Assembly: GCA_030052745.1 (NCBI GenBank)
Contig: JANBVO010000019.1
Location: forward strand, 434,001 to 498,000
DNA from: Pleurostoma richardsiae
Lineage: Eukaryota > Ascomycota > Sordariomycetes > Calosphaeriales > Pleurostomataceae
Length of the DNA stretch: 64,000 nt
Direction: 5' to 3'
Each line of letters begins with the position of its first letter. Within the stretch, counting starts at the first letter, position 1. The translations under genes were made by a program, and so were the position numbers. Under the pieces are notes generated by a model. It ran no database searches, was not told where the DNA came from, and worked only from the letters and a program-made list of their open reading frames with translations. Shown in pieces: positions 1 to 12,500 of this stretch.

Positions 1-1557
1 TGCAGTTCCGTGGACCGATCGAAAACGGCTGCACGGCATCTAGCTTATCGCCATGGGGATTGTCAAGCCACCGTTCGGGCAGAAAGTCGAACGGCTGGGC
101 AAAGTTTCTGGTCGAGTGGTACGCCGCCCACTGCCACACAGAGACAGCGGTGTCCTCGGGTACGAAGACCCCAGCGATGCGGGCGCCACCTTTGGGGGTC
201 ACGCGTGGCAGGCCGAAGGAGGCTGGCGGGTAGCGACGAAGGCCTTCGTTCAGGCAGGCGAGCATGTAGGGTAGGATGCCCACCGAAGTCATGGTGATCT
301 CGTCTTCAGTCCTGAATGTGGAGCGTACTTCCTCGGTTAGCTTGCGCATACACTCGGGGTTCTTCAGGAGGAGGTATGTGACGCCCGAAAGTGATGTCGC
401 CGTGGTCTCGCTGCCAGCAATGATGAGTAGGCTCGCGTTGGTCAAAAGGCGGCCCATGTCCATGTTCTTCACAAAAGAGGTCAGTGGGGACCACCCGGCC
501 GGGATTTAGCAAGATAAAAAGAAGTTGACTGCGACGAGAATTGAAATAGAATCTGATGTACTGCTTACCCAGTCGTCCTTCTTTCTCAGCAGCCCCTGGA
601 TCAGGTCGGGCCTATCTCCCTTCGCCACGCGCCTCTCCATCTTCTCCCTGAGCCTTTGCCTGTGCTCCTTGCGAACCCGCATCCCAAATCGTACAATCAG
701 AGACATAATGCTGTGGAAGCCCAGCAGTTTCAGTGAGCTGACTATCACGCTGCTCATCAGGAACTTAATGATAGTCTTCACCCAAGGATGGTACTCTGCC
801 TTCTCTAGGCAGCCGAACGGCTCTCCGAAGGCCAGATCACCGATGACGTCGAAGGTAGTCCAATTATACCAGGCGCGCATGTCGAGGGGCTGGAGGGACG
901 GCTTCTTTGTGTACTCGCCGGCCTCAGCGCTCTCCTCTTTAGTCGCGCAGCGTGCACGCAGCTGGCGCATCAGCAAGTCCACGTAGCCGCCAATGATGGG
1001 CTCCTGCTCGCGCATGGACTTCTCGGAGAAGCCATATGAGAGCTGCCGGCGGAGCAGAGCGTGGTTCTCACGGTTGTCGGTCATGATAGAGGGCGGGACC
1101 CCGCGCGTCCGGTAGAAGGTCTGGTACTTGTCCATCTCATCGAAGCCATAGTGGTCGGCAATGCGGTGGCCGTAGATATCCCTCCATGCCTCAGGGTCGA
1201 GGAAGGCCAGCTCATTCGGCGCGATGCGAACGATGGGACCGTATCTGTTGAACATGTCCAGCACGTCAAAAACGATGGTGCCTTTGAGCATCCCCATTAC
1301 GTAGCCGAGCCGAGTAGCGCGCCAGAAGAGCGGCCCAGAAAACCTTCGCAGAGGGTGGAAATGCACGTTGTAGATGACCCTCCCTAGCAGAAAGACGAGT
1401 AACTGGTGGAGCAGATGAAGTTGTTAGCACGGCCATGTCATGTTGTAGGCCGGAAATGGCCTCGGGATTGAGCGCCTAGGGGCAGCAATGTACGTACCAC
1501 CGTCGTCGTCGCAACGGCAACACCGATGAGGCTGAAGTTAGAGTTTAACGAGGCCAT
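1..1557 (-). CDS. Cytochrome P450 monooxygenase (3' end cut by window edge)
   Basis: Probable ER-anchored P450 that oxidises a small molecule using NADPH-P450 reductase. Exons 1498-1557, 569-1402 and 1-466 join in frame to 453 residues; the last ~50-60 residues lie outside the window. Visible: an N-terminal hydrophobic anchor (residues ~8-30), the FHPLRRFSGP hinge (the usual PGP is SGP), I-helix AGSETTAT, K-helix EGLR (ExxR), and the heme loop FSIGPRNC just before the edge, which supplies the Cys ligand. It resembles the Tri11-like (isotrichodermin C-15 hydroxylase) P450 group, but the substrate cannot be read from sequence. Its middle, around GDLAFGEPFGCLE, closely matches the P450 at 7007-8792, so the two look like paralogues. 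The second intron (467-568) has only a GAAG 3' splice site available. It is first in a run of five minus-strand genes. Confidence 0.9.
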
Positions 1558-2537
1558 GACTCTTGATCCCGTGGATTGATTACTGATGTGTTAGCCGGTC
1601 GTGAGCGAGCACATCTGAAGGACGGCGTTCGCTGCGGTCTCTACGGAGGGGGTGAGATCCAATTTATGATTCTGGACATGCTCCTTAAGATCCCTCCTTC
1701 GTACTGCAAACAGCATCTCGCTTGTTTAGCCAATGCGAGCTCTATGGCTCCGCTAATCCCCCCCTTTCGGGTAACGACCCCGTCACTGCCGTCCGTATCT
1801 CTGACCTCTAGGAAATCGCGGTGGTAAGACCTAAACCGTCAGACCTGGAGGTATGAAATCGGTCGCATCAGCATGCTCTTTACTTGGTTGTCACCTTTTA
1901 GTAAGAGCGAGCGCCACACGGAAAGACCAATCCAATCGCTGCTTCATCAGGCTGTTCCTCGTTTCTCAGAACCCTCGTGCTGCAACCCACGGGGTGGGCT
2001 GCATCGTGGCTGTCAACTATGACAGAACCTTTTCTCTAGTCTGGCCCGGGACTTATACGGAAACTCCGGCTCCGGGAAGCTGACGTCCGGACTTTTGGTT
2101 GAAGCCCGTGCTATCGTAGTGCCTTGCGCACTATGCACAGATCAATGCACAACACTTGCATCCACCATCCAGCCCAATCGTTGATGTGATTCAAAAGACC
2201 TACGGATGAACTATCCTTTTTCTTCCTGTCATGTTGCAAAACCTCGAAGCAGTATGGCTTTGCCTTTCCACTTAGATAGAGTCTACTTCAACTCCGGGTG
2301 GCGATTCCGTACCATAACCGTTCAGAATTGTTCTCGTCGAAGACTCAAAGTGGACAATTCCGCCGCAGCATGCCACAATAGGATGTCGACAGATTCGCGG
2401 CATGAGATGGCAGTCTAGTTTCAGTTGAGCAAACTGTCCCAATATTCAATGTTACCCGTTGTCTATCATAAGGTCAACCGCGACTGGGAGGGTAGCTAGT
2501 GCAGACGACGACATATCGCGCCGCTAACTATTTCTTT
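1558..2537. other. Intergenic, upstream of the first P450
   Basis: About 980 bases between the P450 start and the end of the RidA gene. Short open frames here show no recognisable domain. It presumably holds the P450 promoter; no clear TATA box or operator was picked out. Confidence 0.6.
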
Positions 2538-3158
2538 CTATTTCTGCGCAGCGACACATTCCATCTCAACCTTTGCCCCACCGGGCAGACCCGAAATGAA
2601 AACACATGCCCTTGGTGGCTTAGGATCTGGCATCATCTAAAAGTACGCTGTTAGTCGTCGATGACTGCCGCCATGTCATGCACAGTACGAACTGTCCGTA
2701 GACTTCCGAAGACATACCTCCTTATAGACTTCATTCATGCCAGGATAGTCCTCCTTGTCTACCAGGTACAGATTGACCTTTAGAACGCGATCCAGGCTGC
2801 TGCCGGCAGCGGTGAGGATTGACTCTATATTCCGGAACATCTGGGCAGTCTGCTCCTTGATGTCGGAGGAAACAAGCTTTCCTGAAACGTCGGCGCCGAC
2901 TTGCTGCCTTCTGTTAGTTCGATCTTCAAGCAAGCTAGATCCGCCAGTCTCGGATTGCAGCGAGGGATTCGGTCTTACGCCGGCACAGTAGACTACACCA
3001 TTGTAGACTTTCGCGTGGTCTATAAAGTCAAGATTACTGAGTTAGGGCGGTTGTCTTCTCTTGTGTGGAATCGAAAGTCGTCTGCTGGACTTACGGAACA
3101 GTCCTGGCGGGAATGAACAGGCTTTGTCCGACAGGACCGCTTTGATTTCCCCAGGCAT
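2538..3158 (-). CDS. RidA / YjgF / UK114-family imine deaminase
   Basis: Small protein expected to hydrolyse reactive enamine/imine intermediates to ketones and ammonia; family members work as trimers in cytosol or mitochondria. Four exons (3095-3158, 2979-3019, 2718-2903, 2538-2636) give 129 residues, the normal family length. Visible: VYCAGQVGADVSGKL, then EQTAQMFRNI, the AAGSSLDRVLKVNLYL strand-turn-strand, MNEVYKE, and the C-terminal PRACVFISGLPGGAKVEME block with the conserved Arg of the active site. The first codon was chosen because it gives the short N-terminal segment usual for the family. It lies between a P450 and a flavin monooxygenase on the same strand, so a dedicated role in detoxifying or shaping a nitrogen-containing pathway intermediate is plausible; that is inference. 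A housekeeping copy would look the same. Confidence 0.9.
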
Positions 3159-3768
3159 GGTGGACAGTGAGCGTTACGTAGTGGAGCGCGAGTATATCTT
3201 TGCTAATGGCAACTCCAGACCTTTTGTCGTGCGGTTTCTCGAGGTTTTCCAACTTTGTTGTTTGTGGCTATCGAAGATTGATTGCTCTTTATCTGAGAAT
3301 GGCGATCGGGCGGTCCGACATAACACTTAGTGCTGTCGGCCGACCCGTCGAGAGTCTGATCTGTTGAGCAACCTGCAGTCTGGACTTACGTAACCTCCGG
3401 ATAAATTCGGTTGGAGATCACTTTAAGCCTAACAACTAAACCGTGCTTTTAGCCCTCCTTCCTGGTAGCTTTTGGTTCCCCTTCCGAAATCTCTACAAAG
3501 CCCATTCCGGAATACTCCTATGAAAATCGAGAAGTAGAGATGAATTTCAGCGAGTGATGTAGAGTTTACAAACGTCAATCAACTGATTAGCCCGTAGAAA
3601 GACCTTCATTGGTTTATATGTGACCTTCCCTCATAGCTGCTTGTGCTCATTTCCTTATTGGGCCGCAGGTGAGGAAACGTCCGTCTACCCACTGTCTTTC
3701 GTTGGCATCTAGCACAGCGCAAATTGACAGCAGTAGCCTTTTGCCTCTCCCAGTTCTGCAATAATTGC
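3159..3768. other. Intergenic between RidA and FMO genes
   Basis: About 610 bases with no gene. It holds the RidA promoter and the 3' end of the FMO gene. The only notable element is the perfect palindrome at 3335-3344, listed separately. Confidence 0.6.
3335..3344. promoter_or_regulatory. Palindrome GTCGGCCGAC upstream of RidA
   Basis: A perfect 10-base palindrome made of inverted CGG half-sites, 177 bases upstream of the RidA start codon. Zn2Cys6 regulators commonly bind CGG pairs, so this is a candidate operator. The same 10-mer also occurs inside a coding region at about 50.2 kb, so chance occurrence is possible. Confidence 0.3.
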
Positions 3769-5895
3769 TCAAATAAGACCAAATACAGAACAGATGTTGA
3801 TCATAATGCTCAGCGGTCCGAAGATAAGCAGAGGAATGAGAGTGTACGTGAAGAAGACTAACTCTCGCATCAGCAGGTGAGCGTCACGGGAGTCGTTCGG
3901 GTCCGCCAACTTACACACACCGCCGCCGGTGCGGCTCACAACGTCCCACAGCTCGCCACGCATGACAGCCGCCGCCTCCTCTGCCACGACTGGCGACGAC
4001 CACGGCCCGATGAGCCGGAACTTAGTGTTGAAGTTTGACCCCATCGCCCACGTGTAGAACACCTTCCAGCCGTGCACTTGCAGGACGTGCCTCCAGGTCG
4101 GGGCGGCGCCCATATCTAGCGCCAACTGATAGGCGTAGGCCTCGTGGTCAACGGCCAGGCGGCGCTGCGCGTGGTGGGGTGCACCGCGATTGCGCAGCTC
4201 GTAGTCCAGCTCATAAGGTCTGATAGCTAGGGCGGAGGTGTCATAGCGGGGATGGCCACCGAGATGAATCAGGAGATCGCTCACCCAGCGCTGAGCCTGC
4301 AATTCGGCCAAGGGCGGAATCGCGCCTGTCATTTATTAGCATCTGGCTGTTGAGGTGTGAGCAGCACGCTGGTCAGGGACACTTTGACGGACCGAAAGAG
4401 GGGCGAACGAAACCTATGTAGGCAAACCGGTCTGTGATATCTCGGTAGATGCCGCGGACGCAAGCATCGTCGAGCGTAGGGTATCTGTCAATGGTATCCA
4501 GGAACGGGAAGGACTGGTCATAGCCCGTTGCAAATACAACGATATCGACCTTGATCCCCCCTCTTGCGGCCATCCTTCTTGCCTCTGGCCGGCCGTTCTG
4601 CTCGAAGTACATTAGGCCGTGCTCGTCGACCCTGCTTGGCCATGGAGCCAGCTCAATCTTCCGGCCGTCTGTCGGCTCAAGCTTCATGTTGACAATCCAA
4701 GCCCGGATGCGGTTCCAGAGGGCTGTGCTGCGATACTGCTCTGAGAAGTAAGGTATCGCCCTCATGGACTTGACAAAGTAGAAAGAATCAACATGGCGGC
4801 GATGCTTGGGCAGCTCGCCTCCCCACTGCCCATAGCCGGCCGTTGTCCCAGAGAGGATGTACGCCATGCCCTGAACGAAGGTGTTGTAAGACCACCATAG
4901 CAGCGAGCTCCGCTGTATGATGGGCGGCAGATATGCTGTGTCAAACAGGCTGGCAACGGCACAATCGGTTGGCTTATTAGGGATCGGACCGGGTCCGGCT
5001 TTGCCGAATCCGTTGAAAACTACGGGCTCGGGGATTATTTTCGGAGCCACATAGAAGCCATCTCGATGAGCCAGCATAACCTCTTTCGTCGGCGATGTGA
5101 CAGCTAGATGCGCTATGTCCATCGCTGTCTCGCCTGCGCCTAAGATGAGCACTGTTTTGTCATTTCCGAGCTGTGACCGGGCCTTGAACTGGGACGAGTG
5201 CATGATTTGGATCTTCGCATCTTCTACTGTATCTGTTAACTTATGTGCTTATAAAACAGCTCACCAACCACTCTCACCTGTGGCTGAGGGGCTCCTTGTA
5301 GCTGCCGCCAGGCCGGGCACGCTCGTGACAGGCATATTAGGCTGCACATGGAGGCCGCTGCACACTGCGACTGCATCACAAACCCATGATTTCTGAGTAA
5401 ACTCCTTAGGCCCAAACTGGGGCCCTCCCTTGGACATATGCCGGGCATCTTCTGCCAGCCGCACCTTGAGAAACGAGATAATATGGCGCTTGCCTCGCTT
5501 TCGAACCCCGGTAACCTGCGTTGAGCACTCGATATTATCCCACAAACCAAACTCGGTGGCGTACCCTTCCAGATATGCGCAGTATTGATCTGGTGTCACA
5601 AAGTCAGGGACATCTTTGGCGAAGCGAAAGTCTGAGAATGCTGTGAGGTACTTGGATGAGACGAGCTAGAGCCGAATCAGTGAAGGTCGGCGTATCAGTG
5701 CACAACAGCAAGGAGTACCTCAGCATCCTCATATACTCGGTCTCTGAATGTCCCTCCAACCTGATCTCCTTCCTCGAAGAGCCGAGCCTCGATCCGGATC
5801 TCGTTGAACTTGTGAGCTTGCTGCAGGAACTTCAACGTGGCTAAACCGCTCGGCCCGCCGCCAATGATGGCAACACGGAAGGTTGATTTAGGCAT
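3769..5895 (-). CDS. FAD/NADP-dependent monooxygenase (FMO family)
   Basis: Flavoprotein expected to oxygenate a nucleophilic N, S or C centre with NADPH and O2. Exons 5719-5895, 5278-5665, 4393-5232 and 3769-4325 give 653 residues. Visible in order: FAD-binding GGGPSGLAT near residue 11; HSSQFK, the FMO-type linker; a second Rossmann motif ILGAGETAMDIAHLA near 215; FATGYDQSFPFL in the C-terminal half; IGFVRPSFG across the last junction; and a hydrophobic C-terminal helix (residues ~620-650) that could anchor it to a membrane. The last intron (4326-4392) restores SFGAIPPLAEL, the sequence expected for this fungal FMO group. Length and motifs fit FMO rather than a typical Baeyer-Villiger enzyme, though some members do Baeyer-Villiger chemistry. 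Neighbours are RidA and two P450s on the same strand. Confidence 0.88.
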
Positions 5896-7006
5896 TCTTT
5901 TGCATTATGAATATCCCGTAGCGACACCGAAGCTTAGGTGATCACTAATGCTTCAACCAGGCACGGTCCGCCAGGCCATGGCTCGAATGTCGTCAAAAGC
6001 GAAGCACAGGAGGCGCAGAAGATGTTCTTCTTCGTTCTTCACTGTCCAAGCTACCCTTTCAGAGAGCTCAGTTTTTGCCGAAAGGTTCTCACTTGAGAAG
6101 AGATGGGTCCTCGTGAAGAGTCACTGAAGATGTCAGGATGCTTTGGAAGAAGCTTCGAACATGGCCCCGCACGAAGTGAGGCCACCTTCCACCGCTCACA
6201 CACCCCTTATCCAGGCTGTTGGGTTCTGTACTCGATAGACCCCTCTGCCGGGGAAATCTCTCGGAGTTGAGACGTTTATGGATGTTCCAAGCCGCCGCTG
6301 AGCAACCGATATCCCGTGTCCTGATGCGGCTGCCAATGGGGATATTCTTCGCTGTGTCACGAAGTAAGATTAAGTCATATCAACACAGTCGTCACTTTCG
6401 GTCACGGGTTGGGAGCTAGGACTACTTTTGCCTAAAGTATCTGGGCCTAGGCGGTCTTTTAAGTTGATACAAGCCACCCCAAATGGCGGTCACATTGATG
6501 TCATGTCTGAGACCCTGCGTGCTAACCTCGTACATGGCCCCTTGGACTATCTCTCCTATGGCCCCGACCGTACCCTCAAGTCAGCGTCATGGAGGTTGCA
6601 GGGGATTATTCAGCACAAAGTGTAGTCTCTGTAACGGACGCTTGTCTTCTCCCTAGGCCGAGAGCGAATCACCTTTATCTTAAGTTTGAGCCAGCTTTAT
6701 AGGACGGGGCCGTCTGAACACTCGAGCCGATGTATTCCTAATCTCACCGGTCTGGTTTGGCTTTGTCTTTCCAACGGCACGATGCTGCGCATTCCTCCCC
6801 GCGATCTAGCCTCAAACTTAAGCAACCTACCCGAAGAAGCTGTACCTGACCTGCTGGACACAAGGATGAATGAGGGGCAGCTCGTGAGTCTACATACATA
6901 CGGGCCGTACACTCAGACTTGAGCATCTGCTATGTTTTCTCCGGTCCCCTTGCTGGCCGCCTGCTTGGCTGATGGTCGATGGTCGACTAGAACGTATCAA
7001 CTATCG
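5896..7006. other. Intergenic, FMO promoter region
   Basis: About 1.1 kb between the FMO start and the end of the second P450. Short frames on both strands match no family. It presumably contains the FMO promoter and the P450 terminator; no specific motif could be supported. Confidence 0.6.
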
Positions 7007-8792
7007 TTAAGCACGCACCACTGGCTTGAGATGCATATTTAGGGGACCCTTGTGCCACAGCGAAAATGTCTCCGCCTCCTCATCCCAGGCTTTGCTGTCG
7101 TCAGCTAGAGCTATGTCAAAATTCCAAATGATCCTCGCTAGGATTATTCTCATCTCCGCGAAAGCTAGACTGGGCACGGTTAGCACACAGCAGGTAGAAG
7201 AGTATATCCCCACGAGCACGTACTTCTTTCCGATACAGTTTCGCGTACCGAAACTGAACGGCTGAAAAGCGTCCTTCCGGTCGTCCACAAACCGGGGATC
7301 CCCAAGCCAACGTTCGGGGACAAAGTCGTCAGGAAGGGTGAAATTCCTAGGATTGCGATATATCGGCCACTGCCACATTCCTAGAATTGTCTTCGGCTCC
7401 ATCAGCAACCCAAGTCAACCAGAAATGGAAGGCAAGGGAGTTGCTTACCCCCTCTGGCATATAATACCCGCACACCATGCCTCCTGAGCTACGTCGTGGG
7501 AATGCTATCGGCACGGGCGGATGCATGCGAAGTGTCTCGTTGATAACTGCGAGCATATACGGTAGCTTCTGAGTGCTGAGGAAGTTGATATCACTGTCGC
7601 TCTGGAACGAAGATCGAATCTCTTGCTCCAAGATATTCAAGACCTGGGGGTTCGATGTGAGGAAGAACAGTGCGGCAGACAGTGCCGTTGCCGTTGTCTC
7701 ACTTCCAGCGACGATGAGAGTCTGAGATGTACCCCTGATCTCCTCAAAGCTCATTTTCTGTAGGTTATGTCAATAAACTCTCCATAGCTAGCCGCCCTCG
7801 GCGCGGGTGGTCGGCGCAATAGGTACCTGTGTGCCACCATTCTCGGCAGCCATTGATGACATGAAGTCCGGGCGAGTTGCCCCGAGAGACAAGCGTTTCT
7901 TGACCTTTGCTGTTGCCAACCCAACATGTTCAACACGTTTCTGTACTAGTTCCTTGGGGACGAATAGGCTAAGGAATCTTGAGATCCAGGGGAAGCGGCT
8001 GATGGACGCGTTGAACGCCGAGAGCTTGAGCGTGTCGAAGATCAGCGCAACCCAGAAGTGGTAGCTGGACGTCTCGAGACAACCGAACGGCTCCCCGAAA
8101 GCGAGATCGCCAATGATGTCGAAGGTTGTGTAGTTACACCACTGCACCATGTCTACCACTTCTTTACCATCCTTGCTGTTCTCCATGAGCCTGCGGATCA
8201 GAAGGTCGACGTATCGACGTATGATAGGCTCCTGCTTCATGAGTGACTGAGCGGAGAAGCCGGGCGCCACGACCGAGCGTATGCGAGGGTGGTCCTCTCG
8301 TGGGGCCCGTATGATGCTGCCCTTGCTCGAAAGCTGAGCGAAGAATACAGGGTCCTTGACGTTCTCCGCCTGTCGGTCCTTACGGTGTCCCATTATGTCT
8401 TTCCAGGCATCCGGAGAGGAGAAGGACACCTCATCTGGAGCCACTCTCACAATGTCGCCGTAGCGGAGGTGTAGGTCCAAAATCATCCGATGGGACTGGC
8501 CGGAGGTATACATGCGGAAGTGAGGGATTCGGGAGACTGCGTACCATGTTGGGCCTGGGATGTGTCGGAGTGGATGAAAGAAGAGGTTGTAAACCACAGT
8601 GTAGACTTGGTAAGCAAGGAACTGTTGAGGCCTGCGTCTCAGTTTACATACCCTCTGTCTCCGCTGCCTGTGGACGCTTTACTACAACGGGGGTCAACGC
8701 TGCATACGTACCAGAGCAATTATCAAAAGTGCAAGCTCTCGACCTATCCCTCTGGGGGTAGGGTTGTAGCCTGAGATATCGAATCCCATCAT
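7007..8792 (-). CDS. Cytochrome P450 monooxygenase
   Basis: Complete microsomal P450 of 504 residues from five exons (8712-8792, 7827-8621, 7449-7757, 7224-7390, 7007-7169). Visible: N-terminal anchor (residues ~18-40), NLFFHPLRHIPGP hinge, I-helix AGSETTATAL, ExxR as ETLR in AVINETLRMHPP, and heme loop FSFGTRNCIGKN with the Cys ligand; the junction 7224/7169 restores the canonical GKNLAFAEMR. Two adjacent ATGs (8792, 8789) could start it. The third intron (7391-7448) must end at GAAG to keep EGTILGMWQW in frame. It shares GDLAFGEPFGCLE and other blocks with the P450 at 1-1557, so the pair probably came from a duplication within the locus. Substrate unknown; likely a tailoring oxidase of the same pathway. 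Confidence 0.92.
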
Positions 8793-9501
8793 GCTCAGAA
8801 AAAGGAGAGTCGACGGGCGGCCCAGCAGCAGACACTGGTATGCAGGATCTGGGACAAGGCAGCTTATCAACGGTCAACTGTTACGGGTGACAAATATCCA
8901 GGTTTCTGCTGGAGCTCTTCCTGCATGGTTACGTGTTGCTTAACCCGGTCCTTGAGGTCGCATAGCCTATGATAGTCACCTGCATGGCTGCAACTTGCTC
9001 AAGCTTCCAATGAACAAGCTCACTTCCAACTGCCTGCATCCTCCACATCCCCCGCATCGAGAGGTAACATCGACATGCCCTAGGGAGATAATTGGTCGAC
9101 AAGGTTACGGGGAGGCCCCTTCGTCACGGATATAATGCTCGCGTAAGCGCTACCTGCAGGCTGCCGCATTCCCTAGTAGCATGCTTGAGGGATGCATATA
9201 TCACAGCTCGTTTGCATGCACATCCCAGTGCTGGGCAGATATTTGCCGAAGGGTCTTCTCGCATGCCTTTTATGCAAAGATTACTGTTCAAGGAAGACGC
9301 AGGGCAAGCTTCGATATACGTACCGAGTGTGACGCTGTCTACGAGCGGCGGGGATATATCCGCTTTCCACAGAGGACAGACAAAACCGATGATTTTTAGT
9401 TAGACTTCCTTATTTCCAAGCTCGTGCTTATGCCTGGCGATATGACAGCGAGTAACAGCCTCGATCTAGCTCTTAACATACGCCCGCCTCGCAATCCATC
9501 C
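8793..9501. other. Intergenic between P450 and ABC transporter
   Basis: About 700 bases with no recognisable gene. It contains the promoter of the second P450 and the 3' flank of the transporter. Confidence 0.6.
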
Positions 9502-12500
9502 TCAGTGGTCATTCGCCTTCCCAGTCGGACCGGCTCTGACCACCCTCCCCTTATCCAGCACAAGCTCATAATCCGCGTCCCGAACCGCCTCTACCCGGTG
9601 CGCGATCGTGATGACGGTGCTCTGCGCCAGCTCCTCCCTGAGCACCTGCTGTATCGCCAGCGCCGTCTTGACGTCCACGCTCGCCGTCGCTTCGTCGAGC
9701 ACAACCACGGGACTGCGCCGCAGGACCGCCCTGCCCAGCCCGACCAGCTGCCGCTGGCCCTGGCTGAGATTCCGCCCGCCCGCGTCCACGCGACTCTCCA
9801 GCGTGAACAACCCGCCCGGCGAGGAGGACGGGCCGGGCGAGGACCCGAGGACCCGCCGCAGGACGAACGCGCACTCCTCGTCCGTGTGCTCGCCCAGCGG
9901 ATCGAGGTTGTCGCGCAAGGTGCCGGGGAAGAGCACCGGGTCCTGCGCGACGAAGGACACCCGCCGCCTCAGGGCGTGCTTATCCACAGACGCGATGTTC
10001 ACCCCGCCGATGCGGATGGATCCCCCGGCGCCCCCGTCGCGGTCGGGCAGTATCGTGCCCAAGAGCGCCAGCGCGAGGGTGCTCTTGCCGGAGCCGGTGC
10101 GGCCCGTGACGGCGACGGTGGCCCCGCCGGGGATGCTGAACGACAAGTCGCGCAGGCTGGGCTCCAGGTGAGGGGCGTAGCGCACCGTCACGCCCTCGAA
10201 GACGATGGGGTCGCCGTGCAGCGGCCAGGCCGCCGGGGGCGCCAGACTGCCCTGGGGCTCCTGCTCCAGGTCCAGCAGCTCGATGACGCGCTCGACGCTG
10301 ACGAACTGCATCTGCAGCTCGCCGTACTTGCGGCACAGAACGTGCGTGAACTCGACGAAGCTGGCCGCCGTGCCGAGGACGAACCCGACGGTGCCGGGGC
10401 TCAGTCCCGCCGACAGGGCGGTCAGGGTGAGCGCGAAGGTGGACAGCGCCGAGAGCGCGTCGAAGCGCCAGGCGAGCCAGGCCTGCAGCGACCAGTAGAA
10501 GTGGTCCATCTTCTGGAAGGCGTCGGTGGTGGCGACGATGCGCCGCTGGAAGTGCGGCTCGGCGCGGAAGGCGCGCACGGTGGTGAGACCCTCGACGAGG
10601 GCGCCGAAGTTGGACATGAGGGGGCTGAGCGAGACCATCTCTAGGCGACGGAGGCTCTGGGACGCGGGTAAGAAGCGCGCGAAGACGCGGACGAAGGCGG
10701 CGGTCATGAGCAGCGCGATGGCGAGGAACACCGGCGTGGTGGCGGCGATGACGGCGAGGGAGAAGACCCAGGCGATGATGACCCAGATGACGGTCTGGAT
10801 CTGGTTTACGATGGCGCCGTCGACGGTGCCGATGTCCGAGGTCAGCCTGTTCATGAGCCTGCCGACGGGCGTGACGTCGTAGAAGCGGAATGTGGCGTTG
10901 GTCACCTTGCGCATCACTTCCTCGAAAAGGCGCTTGCCGGCGGTGTAGATGATGACGACCAGGAAGAAATCCGAGATGACAAACGTGATGATCTCGCATA
11001 GGGAGATGACCAGGAACCAGAAGAGCCAGGGCTTGACGTCGTCGTCCGGTGAAGGTAGGCCGAGCCTCTCATTCCAAGGCTCGTTTTTCTGGATGTGAGC
11101 ACCCAGTGAAGGATAGAGAGTGCCATCGCCTGATGTGGGCATCATCACCGCCATCGCCGTAAGGCCGCTCTCCCCTGCGGGCTGATACGCCTCGCCCCAT
11201 ATCTTCAGGAAGTAGAAGTGGGCAATCCAGGCCAGACGAAAGACGGCGAAGAGGACCAGCAGGACACCCCAGAACTTGAGTTTGCCCGCCTTGACATACT
11301 TCCAGTACACGGACGCCATGACGCCGCCATGGGCGCGGTATTCTTCCTCGATGAATTTGTCCGGGATCGCGGTGCTTTCCTCCAGCTCGCGCTGCTCCTC
11401 GTCGACCGCAATCTCCCGCGCCTCATCGGCGGTAAAGTGAAGCAGCTCCTCGTGCTGCTTGATCTCCTCTCGTGAGATAGTCGCGACCGTCCCGGCCGTC
11501 GAGATCTCGAGGACCTGGTCGGCGTACCGTGTGAGCAAGTCCATGCGGTGGGTGACAAAGACGACCATACGGCCCTTCATCAGACCGGACGTCGTGAAAA
11601 GCTTCCTGAGTATTGTCTCGGCCGTCTGGTGGTCCAAAGCGGCGATAGGGTCGTCCAGGAGGAGGACTCTAGCCTGGCTGTAAACGGCCCTCGCCAGCGC
11701 CACACGAGCTCTCTGGCCGCCGGACAATCCGACTCCGTTCTCGCCTACCATCGACAGGTCGCCCGCCTTGAACGTCTCCAGGTCCGTAATTAGACAGCAG
11801 GCATCCAGTACGCGCCGGTACCGTTGTTCATCGTAGCCGCCCGAGAAGAGTATGTTCTCCCTAATGCTCATACTCTGCAGCCACGGCGTCTGCGCGCAGT
11901 AACCCATCATCTCGGCAGGCACCTCCCGGATGCCGCCATGTTGATCAAGCTCGCCCAGGATAGCTTGGAGGAGCGCAGTCTTTCCCGACCCGACCTTGCC
12001 GCAGACGGCGGTGATGCCGGCCGAGCACGAAATGGATACCCTCTGCAGGACCATCTTTTCCGATCCGGGCCATGAGAAGGACGCGTCTGCGATTCGTATA
12101 CTCAGCTCACCCAGAGGCTTGGGAGACTCTTCGTCACGGACATCCTCCTTATTTGGCTCGGCCATGAAGGATTCAATCCTCCCCATAGCAACGCTCGCAT
12201 TCAGAAGCACCGTGATCAGGTCCGGCAGCTCTCTCAGGCTGGAAGTCAGCATCGCGAAGAGGCTCAAAGCAGGAAACGCAATATCCACTCTGAGCGGCTG
12301 CTTCCCAATCACGGTGTAGGCGTAGAAGGCGAGGACGGGGAACAGGTAGGCTGCGAGCTGGTTCACGGCACCGATAGTCTTCCCGAGGAGATTCGTGATG
12401 ACGCGGTACCGGAGCTCCTTCTGCCTCGTCTCCAGGATCTGGCCCAGCCACCGATCCTGCCAATCGTACCAGCGCAGGTGGCGGATGGCCTCGACGAACT

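Noticed and set aside
9424-10999. Long open frames opposite or out of frame with the ABC transporter (up to 406 codons)
   Set aside because: They lie within GC-rich NBD2/TMD2 coding sequence, are dominated by Arg/Gly/Ala/Pro and show no domain; the transporter frame explains the DNA fully.
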